Assembly: GCA_021782195.1 (NCBI GenBank)
Contig: JAJXVI010000158.1
Span: 1 to 6,247, forward strand
DNA: 6,247 nucleotides
Reading direction: 5' to 3'
Source: a bacterium
GTDB taxonomy: Bacteria > Vulcanimicrobiota > Xenobia > RGZZ01
Shown here: positions 1 through 5,450 of the stretch, piece after piece
How the letters are laid out: the number at the start of each line of letters is the position of its first letter
Position numbering within the stretch: the stretch's first letter is position 1
Program-made: the position numbers and the translations under genes
Notes under the pieces: model-generated
Told to the model about the DNA's origin: nothing
The model's database searches: none
What the model saw: the letters and a program-made list of their open reading frames with translations, nothing else

Positions 1-171
1 CGTCACGATCCTGTCACGCGTCACCGGGGTCCACGTGTTCCGAGGCATGACGTTCACGCGTCATTTCCAGCAGCGACTGCTTCAATCGGCCCTGTGTCCG
101 CGCGGTCGGGGAGCCCACCAGGGAAACCGCGCGGCGCGCAGAAACGGAAGGGGACTCGCGGACGGGAGTGA
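1..171 (+). other. Possible 3' end of an upstream gene (unresolved)
   Basis: No recognisable protein is visible here. The frame beginning at base 1 is open from the window edge to a TGA at 169-171, which overlaps the GTG start of the epimerase as GTGA, the usual arrangement for coupled genes in an operon. However, in roughly the first 90 bases the third-position G/C bias is better in the frame starting at base 2, which encodes a plausible stretch (begins VTILSRVTGVHVFRG) but then runs on into the epimerase without stopping until about 415. Either the upstream gene is short on signal at its C-terminus, or a frameshift lies near 85-100, or the region is non-coding. I do not assign a function. 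Confidence 0.25.
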
Positions 172-1169
172 ATGCAGTGGACCTCAGAGGGAAACGCATC
201 TTGGTGACCGGGGCAGGAGGCTTTCTCGGCCGGCACGTGATGAACGCGTTGTGGCGTCGGGATCCTACCGACGTCTTCGCGCCCACCAGTGCGGAGTGCG
301 ATCTGCGCGATGCGAGCAGCCTGGCTGCCGTGCTCGGGGAATGCCAGCCGCATCTCGTCATTCACAGTGCGGGCAAGGTGGGGGGAATCGGGGCCAACCA
401 GGAGCGCCCGGGTGAGTTCTTCTATGAGAACGCACTCATGGGGTTGAACGTGCTTGAACAGAGCCGCCTGGCCGGGGTAAACAAGGTCGTGGCGGCCGGT
501 ACCATCTGTGCCTATCCCAAATTCACCCCCGTTCCGATGCGGGAGAGCGACCTGTGGAGCGGCTACCCGGAGGAGACCAACGCCCCGTTCGGCCTCGCAT
601 CAAAGATGCTCCTGGTGGGACTGCAGGCCTACCGCCGGCAGTACGGCTTGAATGGCGTGTTCCTGCTGCTGGTCAACATGTACGGCCCGCACGACAATTT
701 TGACGAGAGGTCGTCGCACGTGCTGCCGGCCCTGATGCGCCGCTGCCTCGAGGCCCGTCAGCAGGGCCGCGACGTGATCGCCGCGTGGGGGAGCGGGCAG
801 GCCACGCGCGAGTTCCTCTACGTCGAGGACGCCGCCGAGGCGGTCGTGCTCGCTGCTGAGCGCTACGACGAAGGCGAGCCGATCAACCTGGGAGGTCACG
901 GGGGCGAGATCTCCATTGCGCGACTGTTCGAGAAAGTGGCCGCGGTGTGCGGCTACACGGGACGGGTAACGTGGGACGCTTCCCGCCCGGACGGCCAGCC
1001 GCGGCGCATGCTGGATAGCGGACGGGCGCGCGAGCGGCTGGGCTGGGTGCCGACCACGCCGCTCGAGGAAGGGCTGCGCGCGACGCTGAACTGGTATCTG
1101 TCGGCGTCATCCGGCGTCTCTCCACGCGAGCCGAGCCTGGTGAGGCGTTCCAGCCTCCACCGGCGTTGA
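168..1169 (+). CDS. GDP-L-fucose synthase-like NAD(P)-dependent epimerase/dehydratase with altered catalytic motif
   Basis: Extended short-chain dehydrogenase of 333 residues, the usual size for GDP-L-fucose synthase (Fcl/WcaG), which epimerises and reduces GDP-4-keto-6-deoxymannose with NADPH in the cytoplasm. Visible motifs are the Rossmann glycine motif TGAGGFLG (14-21), the HSAGKVGGIGANQ strand (66-78), GTICAYPK (111-118), NMYGPHDNF (170-178), SSHVLPALMRR (182-192) and WGSGQATREFLYVED (207-221). The Cys and His implicated in epimerisation in E. coli Fcl appear as C114 and H184. The SDR pair Tyr/Lys of NEPYAIAK aligns with F141 and S145 in NAPFGLASK (K146 is one residue off), so the reductase chemistry is doubtful. 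The GTG start at 168 overlaps a preceding frame's TGA. A GTG at 177 with GGGAG 8 bases upstream is an equally good start and loses only three residues. The last 20 residues are a non-conserved tail. Family placement is firm; exact substrate and activity are not. Confidence 0.9.
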   Translation: MNAVDLRGKRILVTGAGGFLGRHVMNALWRRDPTDVFAPTSAECDLRDASSLAAVLGECQPHLVIHSAGKVGGIGANQERPGEFFYENALMGLNVLEQSRLAGVNKVVAAGTICAYPKFTPVPMRESDLWSGYPEETNAPFGLASKMLLVGLQAYRRQYGLNGVFLLLVNMYGPHDNFDERSSHVLPALMRRCLEARQQGRDVIAAWGSGQATREFLYVEDAAEAVVLAAERYDEGEPINLGGHGGEISIARLFEKVAAVCGYTGRVTWDASRPDGQPRRMLDSGRARERLGWVPTTPLEEGLRATLNWYLSASSGVSPREPSLVRRSSLHRR

Positions 1170-2353
1170 GGCCTGCCCTGAGCGCCGTCACGGCGGACGT
1201 TGCCACTCCTCTCCTGGCGCCGCGCTTTCGCGTGACCGCCGTGGTGTCAACGTGGGGAATGGAAGCTTTCATGGACGGGTGTCTGCGCGATCTGACCTCA
1301 CAGACGCTGTACGCGCAGGACGCCATGGAGATCGTGGTGATCGACAGCGGGTCTCCCGAAGGTGAGCAGGCGATTGTCCGCGCCTGGCAGCGCTCCCATC
1401 CCCGAATCGTCTACTGCCGAACCGAGCGCGAGACCATCTATGCGGCGTGGAACCGCGCTGTGCTGGCGTCGCGTGGCACGCTCCTGGTCAACGCCAACTG
1501 CGACGACCGACACGCGCCGGATTGCTTCGAGCAGATGGCGCAACTGCTGGAGCGAGAGTCGGTCGGCCTGGCGTACGTCGATGCTCTGGTCACCTCAAAT
1601 CCCAATGAGCGATTTGAGGCACACAACGCGAAGACCGTCTGGTGCCTGCCTCCCTTCAATCTGCGCCAGGCGCTGCTAACCTGTCCCTACGGTTGCACGG
1701 TGATGTGGCGACGCGATGTCCACGCGTCGCTGGGCCTCTTTGACGAGGCTTTCACCATCGCAGGCGACTACGAGTTCTTTCTTCGCGTGTCGCTTGCGCA
1801 TGGCGCGGCCCACCTGGCCCGTCCCCTGTCGCTGTACCACGAGAGCGCAGGCAGCGTCTCTCATCGTGACCCCGCCCGGCTGGATCGCGAACTGGCTCGC
1901 TTTCTGCCGCGCCTGCGCCGGTGGACGTGCATCGAGCGCATCTATCCGTCACTCGAGCGTGGCGCGGCCACCAGGTCGCCCAGCGACGGCTCGGACATCG
2001 TTCGGGAAGGGTGCACAGCCCCGGAAGACTTTGCGAGCGCCCACCTCGACTTTGGCAACCTGCTGCTTGATCCGCGCCTGCGAGGTAGCGCCCCCGATGC
2101 CGAGTTCCACTATCGGCGTGCGCTGGAACTGGCAGGACCGAGGCCGGCCATTTTGTGGAACGTGGCTCAGGCCCTTCGCCTGCAGGGACGCATCGAGGAG
2201 GCTGATGCCACCCGCGCGGTGGCCGTGCGCCGGAACCCTTCCCTGGAGGGGTTACCCCCCCAATCGTTGATCGGTGTGCGCCACCCGGTGCTGAACAGAA
2301 TGCCCCCGGTCGTGTACGAAACGTGGGTTCCGTTCTCCGTCCCCGCCACCTAG
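1166..2353 (+). CDS. Family 2 glycosyltransferase with C-terminal TPR-like segment
   Basis: Protein of 395 residues. Residues 21-235 are a GT-A fold, family 2 domain: first strand FRVTAVVSTWG (21-31), second strand MEIVVIDSGSPEG (54-66), the nucleotide/metal region LLVNANCDDRHAPD (106-119), the acceptor-side GLFDEAFTIAGDYEFFLRVS (190-209), and YHESAGSVSHR (224-234). Such enzymes move a sugar from a nucleotide donor to a surface-glycan acceptor at the cytoplasmic membrane face; no membrane segment is seen, and donor and acceptor cannot be read. Residues 287-358 look like two tetratricopeptide-type helical pairs (ASAHLDFGNLLLDP, then AEFHYRRALELAG and ILWNVAQALRLQGRIEEADATRAVA). The TTG start at 1166 overlaps the epimerase stop as TTGA, which implies coupling; no strong ribosome binding site precedes it. 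A GTG at 1232 would begin directly at the first strand and is the alternative. Confidence 0.88.
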   Translation: MRPALSAVTADVATPLLAPRFRVTAVVSTWGMEAFMDGCLRDLTSQTLYAQDAMEIVVIDSGSPEGEQAIVRAWQRSHPRIVYCRTERETIYAAWNRAVLASRGTLLVNANCDDRHAPDCFEQMAQLLERESVGLAYVDALVTSNPNERFEAHNAKTVWCLPPFNLRQALLTCPYGCTVMWRRDVHASLGLFDEAFTIAGDYEFFLRVSLAHGAAHLARPLSLYHESAGSVSHRDPARLDRELARFLPRLRRWTCIERIYPSLERGAATRSPSDGSDIVREGCTAPEDFASAHLDFGNLLLDPRLRGSAPDAEFHYRRALELAGPRPAILWNVAQALRLQGRIEEADATRAVAVRRNPSLEGLPPQSLIGVRHPVLNRMPPVVYETWVPFSVPAT

Positions 2354-2388
2354 ACTCCGGGGAAGACGAGAGGAACCCTCTGGCGATG

Positions 2389-2397
2389 TGTTATAAT
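2389..2397 (+). promoter_or_regulatory. Candidate extended -10 promoter element
   Basis: TGTTATAAT matches the extended -10 consensus TGnTATAAT exactly and stands out in an otherwise GC-rich stretch, 36 bases after the glycosyltransferase stop. No TTGACA-like -35 is seen at the usual distance, which extended -10 promoters can do without. Transcription would start near 2404 and run into the HNH remnant. The TAA inside the element is also the in-frame stop that limits the HNH reading frame on its 5' side. A single short motif can arise by chance. Confidence 0.35.
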
Positions 2398-2718
2398 CCG
2401 CGAACGCGACCCGCCGCCACGCCGCGATCGTCGAGCCGGATACGGCCGAAACGCGGCGCGAGCGAGCGGCCTGTCGTCGCAAGAGAATTCCCGCCGCCCT
2501 CGAGAAAGCCGCGCTGCAAAGGGCCGGACACCGCTACGAGATCTGCGGGCGGCGCCAGGGTCTGCACGTCCATCACCGCCAGCCGGTCTGCCGCGGAGAA
2601 AGCAACGACTTGGGGAAACATCGTGGTATTGTGCGCCTCCTGCCACTCCGCTGTCCACGTGCGGGGTCGGCGGCCGGTTGCGGGAGATCGGTCACCGACG
2701 GAGTGTGGGCGGTGCTGA
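2397..2718 (+). pseudogene. HNH endonuclease remnant, frameshifted
   Basis: Two abutting reading frames together spell an HNH nuclease domain. The first (2397 to about 2616) contains IPAALEKAALQRAGHRYEIC and then LHVHHRQPVCRGESNDLG, which holds the His-His and the run-up to the Asn. The second, one base over, continues with NIVVLCASCHSAVHVRGR, giving the Asn, the second CxxC pair and the final His, and stops at 2716-2718. Removing one A from GGGGAAAC at 2612-2619 joins them seamlessly. The first zinc pair, normally CxxC, reads YEIC, so a ligand is also lost. Upstream in the first frame there is a TAA at 2394-2396 and no ATG, GTG or TTG between it and the domain. The ATG at 2386 belongs to the second frame only. 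An intact version would be about 105 residues and nick or cut DNA. Decay is most likely; a sequencing error could explain the shift but not the missing start or Cys. Confidence 0.7.
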
Positions 2719-2783
2719 GCGGGTGCGTGCCTGCGCGCCACTTCGTCCTGCCCGAACCGAGCCGGGGGCGGCCAGCAACGGCA

Positions 2784-3908
2784 TCATCCGTCTCCGACGT
2801 CTGTGCGCTGTTCGGGCTGACACAGGCGACGCCAGTGAGACGCCCGGTGCTCCACAGCCTCCGGCCCGAGCCGGGCCGCCGTTGCCTGATATGCTTCCCA
2901 GATTGCGAGCCGGAATTGCGGATGGATCGACTGGGGGTAGTACGTCGGCCAGTCGCATCCGTTCAGCAGACTCAACGCTTCTTCCCAGCTCGTGACGTGC
3001 GCGGACTCTTGAATCGGAGGGGGCATCCCTTCCGTTGCGCTTCCGGCAAGATCGTACAAGAAGACTTCATTTGTCACCGTCCAGAATGACTTCCACTCGT
3101 CCTCTTCCCGGCAGCCCATCAATGTGACCGAGAACCCTGCGCCCCCGCATTTCAAGATCTCCGTCCCCTCACTGAGATGGATGTCGTAGACGGGCGCCTC
3201 CCAGTCGCCGGATTCGGAGGACCACCGCCGGTCGAAACCGTCAGCGTCCTCGTGCAGTTCGAACTCGTAGACGCCGCTGAACATGTGTCGATAACGCCCA
3301 CGACAATTCTCCTCACACCAGGCGGAGAGTTCCTGTACTCTCTTGCCGGTGCACTCGTCACGCCACTCGGCGGCATACCACACGATCCAGCTCGGCCGCC
3401 AGGGATCCACCGAGTAGAGAATCTCAGTGAGACCGTCCATGCTGAAATGGTCGTCCGTGAAATCGTCCCATCCCACGTAGAGCGTTTGCTTCGGCCGGCG
3501 GGGCCCATCAAGAGAGCGCCAGCCAGCAGGCCGCCTGACCAGGTCACGCGGGAGCCCAAGCCTCGCGTCTTGCGCCAGAAGCGGCCGGGCAGCCGCGGCG
3601 TCCGCGAGCTGTTGCGCGGACGGCTCATTGATGGTGAGTTTCAGGCGAATCAGGCAAAGAGGTAGAAACCACTCCGGGCACGCGGCGAACAGGGTCTGCG
3701 CCTCAACGAGCGCGTGCCGCGACAGGATGCTGCGCAAGCGTACATCCTGGGTAAGGGAGAGGGTCGCCTCCGCGGGCCACGGTTCGGTGTCGTAGAATCT
3801 CAGCTCGAGACCGCACCCCATGACTCCCTGTCCCTCGTCCGTCCAGTATCCCGCAGCGACGACAATCTCGTACAGGCTGGCAGCAAAGGCTCCCCATTTC
3901 TCTCGCAT
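2784..3908 (-). CDS. Unrecognised Trp-rich acidic protein, main body of the interrupted gene
   Basis: This is the 374-residue portion from the first ATG after the internal TAG. I do not recognise a domain. It has no signal peptide or membrane helix, so it is probably cytoplasmic. It is unusually rich in tryptophan (about 19, near 5 percent) and in acidic residues, with clusters such as LYVGWDDFTDDHFSMDGLTE, VDPWRPSWIVWYAAEWRDE and WSSESGDWEAPVYDIHLSEG. Several cysteines (for instance CEENC) are scattered without a clear metal-binding spacing. The composition suggests a globular fold with aromatic surface patches, as in immunity-type or ligand-binding proteins, but that is only an impression. 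If this ATG were used, the protein would lack the preceding conserved-looking segment and would have a poor start site. It converges with the HNH remnant, leaving 65 bases between the stops. Confidence 0.7.
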   Translation of the reverse strand: MREKWGAFAASLYEIVVAAGYWTDEGQGVMGCGLELRFYDTEPWPAEATLSLTQDVRLRSILSRHALVEAQTLFAACPEWFLPLCLIRLKLTINEPSAQQLADAAAARPLLAQDARLGLPRDLVRRPAGWRSLDGPRRPKQTLYVGWDDFTDDHFSMDGLTEILYSVDPWRPSWIVWYAAEWRDECTGKRVQELSAWCEENCRGRYRHMFSGVYEFELHEDADGFDRRWSSESGDWEAPVYDIHLSEGTEILKCGGAGFSVTLMGCREEDEWKSFWTVTNEVFLYDLAGSATEGMPPPIQESAHVTSWEEALSLLNGCDWPTYYPQSIHPQFRLAIWEAYQATAARLGPEAVEHRASHWRRLCQPEQRTDVGDG

Positions 3909-4082
3909 GGGCGCGGTCGAATCGTCGGCTCCGCTGAACGCGTCACGCCCGTAAGAGATCTCAAACGACGCTTCGTCCAGGTGAAAGGGCTGGAATACGC
4001 GCTCCAGATCCTGGATCCACGGAATCGCGTACCGTGCCCAGGTTGTGGGCTCGATGCCGTGAGGACCGCGGTGCTCACGGCC

Positions 4083-4217
4083 CTACCGGTCTCCGCGCGT
4101 GAAGCTAAACTCCTGGGCCCTGCCTCCCGGGCCCGTTTTCGGGAGATTGCACCGCGCCGCCACTTGCAGAAGCCTTCCCGGTGGCACATTCAGGTCAAAC
4201 GGCAGATTGTCGTCCAT
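4083..4217 (-). CDS. 44-residue N-terminal fragment ending at the internal TAG
   Basis: The ATG at 4217 with the ribosome binding site AGAGGAGAG at good spacing makes this the best-supported translation start on this strand between the synthetase homologue and 2784. It encodes MDDNLPFDLNVPPGRLLQVA followed by a Gly/Arg/Lys-containing segment and stops at TAG 4085-4083. It has no recognisable domain. Because the following codons continue in the same frame, I take it as the amino end of the larger protein rather than an independent peptide. If it is independent, it would be a 44-residue protein of unknown role. Confidence 0.5.
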   Translation of the reverse strand: MDDNLPFDLNVPPGRLLQVAARCNLPKTGPGGRAQEFSFTRGDR

Positions 4218-4335
4218 CTGGCTCTCCTCTGGGATGTCTTTTCGACAGAAGGTGCTCGTGTTGCTCGTCGCGTGGGAGCGTCTGGCTGCGCATGGGAGAC
4301 GGTGCGATGCGCCCTGGCGGCCCTTGAGCAGCGGT
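4218..4335. other. Gap between the synthetase homologue and the downstream gene
   Basis: About 118 bases separate the two minus-strand genes. Apart from the ribosome binding site at its downstream end I see no convincing terminator hairpin with a T-run, no clear -10/-35 pair and no repeat array. An internal promoter is possible but not evident, so whether the downstream gene is co-transcribed is open. Confidence 0.4.
4222..4230 (-). promoter_or_regulatory. Ribosome binding site that decides the start at 4217
   Basis: On the minus strand AGAGGAGAG, with the core GAGGA seven bases from the ATG, is a near-ideal Shine-Dalgarno site. Its presence here, and the absence of one before the ATG at 3908, is the main reason for placing the true gene start at 4217. 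Confidence 0.65.
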
Positions 4336-5448
4336 CTACAGGCGCCCCACCGTCTCCCACGGATGGACCGGATCGGTGAAGTGCCCCCAACGGGCAACGT
4401 CCACCAGTTCTCCAGCGGCAAAGCACTCCCCGCTCATCCTCAAGCTCGAGTCCAGGCAGCGCGCCAGTCGCCGGACCGCTACGTCTTGCCCCGGGGGCGT
4501 CTCGATGCCCAGCACCCGCGCCTCTCGATCCCCCGGAAACCAGCCCAGCGTCACGCGCGCCTCGCTCGCCAGTCCGAGCTCTACGACGAATCTCGCGAAC
4601 CGCCGCGCGTGCATCCCTCCGGCCCTATCAGCCTTGTGGAAGTCCTTGCCAGACCAGGCGCCACCACCGACCGGAATGCGAGGACCGTAGGCATCCATCA
4701 CGAGCTTCTTGCCGGACAGGCCGTTGTCTCCCTCTGGCCCGCCCACCTCGAAAGCGCCGGCACCGTTGACAGTCAGTTGCTCGGGTAGCGCCGGGGAGAA
4801 CCCGGGCAGACATACCGCGACGGCCTGCAACTCCTCCTCGAGCGCCCGGCGCACCTCGCGGTGCAACGCCACTCCGTCTGCCGCCGAGTGCTGTTGGATG
4901 GAGCACGTGAAGTCAGCCAGCGACCACTCGGACGGTCGCTCGGCAACGACGACGAGCACCTTTCCGTCAGGTCCCAGTCGAAGGGCAGGGATCTGCTCGC
5001 GCAGCGCGTGCAGGCGACGGGCCAGTCGCGCGACGAGCCACTGCTCCACGGGCAGGGCGTTGGTCTCAGCCAGGTCGTTGGCGTAGCCGATGCAGACTGC
5101 CTGATCGTCGGCAACCTCACGGAGCTCCGCCTCGCCGTCCTCCAGGGGCCCCAGGCACAGCGCGGTGTCGACGACGAGCTCCGCTGGAGACGGGGGCCAC
5201 CCCGGACCATACCCCGCGGAGCGATATACGTCACGAACGACCCGCGCCACGTCGATGTCAGTCGCGTCCTTGCAGGCAACCCGTCCGGTCACGAACACCC
5301 GGTGCCGATGCACCGCGACCTCCACCCCGACCAGGGCGCGCTGCTCGCGCCTGATACCCTCCGCCACAATGGCGTCGGCGATGGCGTCGCACAGTTTATC
5401 CGGATGGCCCGGAAATACGAACTCGGCAGCCCGAAGGCGCGTTCTCAT
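4336..5448 (-). CDS. Divergent S-adenosylmethionine synthetase (MetK-like) homologue
   Basis: Protein of 370 residues, slightly shorter than E. coli MetK (about 384). It has all three landmark segments of methionine adenosyltransferase: GHPDKLCDAIADAI (14-27), DDQAVCIGYA (115-124, for GDQGLMFGYA), and VGGPEGDNGLSGKKLVMDAYG (235-255) followed by GGGAWSGKDFHKADR (261-275). Kept by alignment to recalled E. coli positions are H15, D17, K18, E43, D115, D161, K163, D241, K248, K268, K272 and D274. Altered are R244 to K247, the Phe of GGGAFSGKD to W265, the methionine-contacting Glu55 to R56, and the second methionine contact Gln98, since no Gln occurs between residues 49 and 116. So ATP and triphosphate handling looks intact but the methionine side does not. 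The start is the ATG at 5448, with GGAGGG five bases upstream; a GTG at 5454 overlapping the previous stop would add two residues. It is translationally coupled to the vWA gene. It is probably not the housekeeping enzyme. Confidence 0.88.
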   Translation of the reverse strand: MRTRLRAAEFVFPGHPDKLCDAIADAIVAEGIRREQRALVGVEVAVHRHRVFVTGRVACKDATDIDVARVVRDVYRSAGYGPGWPPSPAELVVDTALCLGPLEDGEAELREVADDQAVCIGYANDLAETNALPVEQWLVARLARRLHALREQIPALRLGPDGKVLVVVAERPSEWSLADFTCSIQQHSAADGVALHREVRRALEEELQAVAVCLPGFSPALPEQLTVNGAGAFEVGGPEGDNGLSGKKLVMDAYGPRIPVGGGAWSGKDFHKADRAGGMHARRFARFVVELGLASEARVTLGWFPGDREARVLGIETPPGQDVAVRRLARCLDSSLRMSGECFAAGELVDVARWGHFTDPVHPWETVGRL

Positions 5449-5450
5449 GG

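Larger units (their letters stand above)
2784..4217 (-). pseudogene. Unrecognised protein gene interrupted by an in-frame TAG (about 477 codons)
   Basis: One reading frame runs from an ATG at 4217-4215 to a TGA at 2786-2784, broken only by TAG at 4085-4083 (codon 45). The ATG has a strong ribosome binding site, AGAGGAGAG at 4230-4222, ending four bases before it. After the TAG the same frame stays open for 58 codons (4082-3909), 43 of which end in G or C, and encodes a protein-like stretch including TWARYAIPWIQDLERVFQPF, before reaching the first ATG at 3908. That ATG has no ribosome binding site nearby. The simplest reading is a single gene with a nonsense mutation from CAG, TGG or another one-step codon. 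Alternatives are UAG readthrough, two separate genes, or a base-call error. I recognise no family. It lies downstream of the synthetase homologue on the same strand after about 118 bases and may belong to that operon. Confidence 0.6.

Noticed and set aside
14..361. Minus-strand open frame of 115 codons at the left edge
   Set aside because: It overlaps the epimerase's Rossmann segment in antisense and has the Arg/Ser-rich composition typical of GC-rich shadow frames.
2862..2878. Perfect 7-bp GC inverted repeat with a 3-base loop (CGGCCCG-AGC-CGGGCCG), terminator-like
   Set aside because: It lies inside the 3' coding part of the minus-strand gene and has no T-run on either side; a chance hairpin in GC-rich coding sequence is more likely.
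2610..3089. Plus-strand open frame of 159 codons running from the HNH region into the minus-strand gene
   Set aside because: Its first codons are the out-of-frame continuation of the HNH first half; beyond 2718 it has no recognisable content and is antisense to the unknown gene.
3177..3665. Long plus-strand open frame of 162 codons opposite the Trp-rich gene
   Set aside because: Antisense shadow: no recognisable domain, and the minus-strand frame is longer and has the coherent composition.
4115..4139. GGGCCC repeated with an 8-base loop and followed by GTTTT, resembling a plus-strand terminator
   Set aside because: No plus-strand gene lies upstream to need it, and it sits within the minus-strand N-terminal coding segment; GGGCCC is self-complementary and common at this GC content.
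4336..5448. Calling this gene the housekeeping metK
   Set aside because: The methionine-site substitutions, low overall similarity and coupling to a vWA gene argue for a specialised paralogue, so no symbol was assigned.
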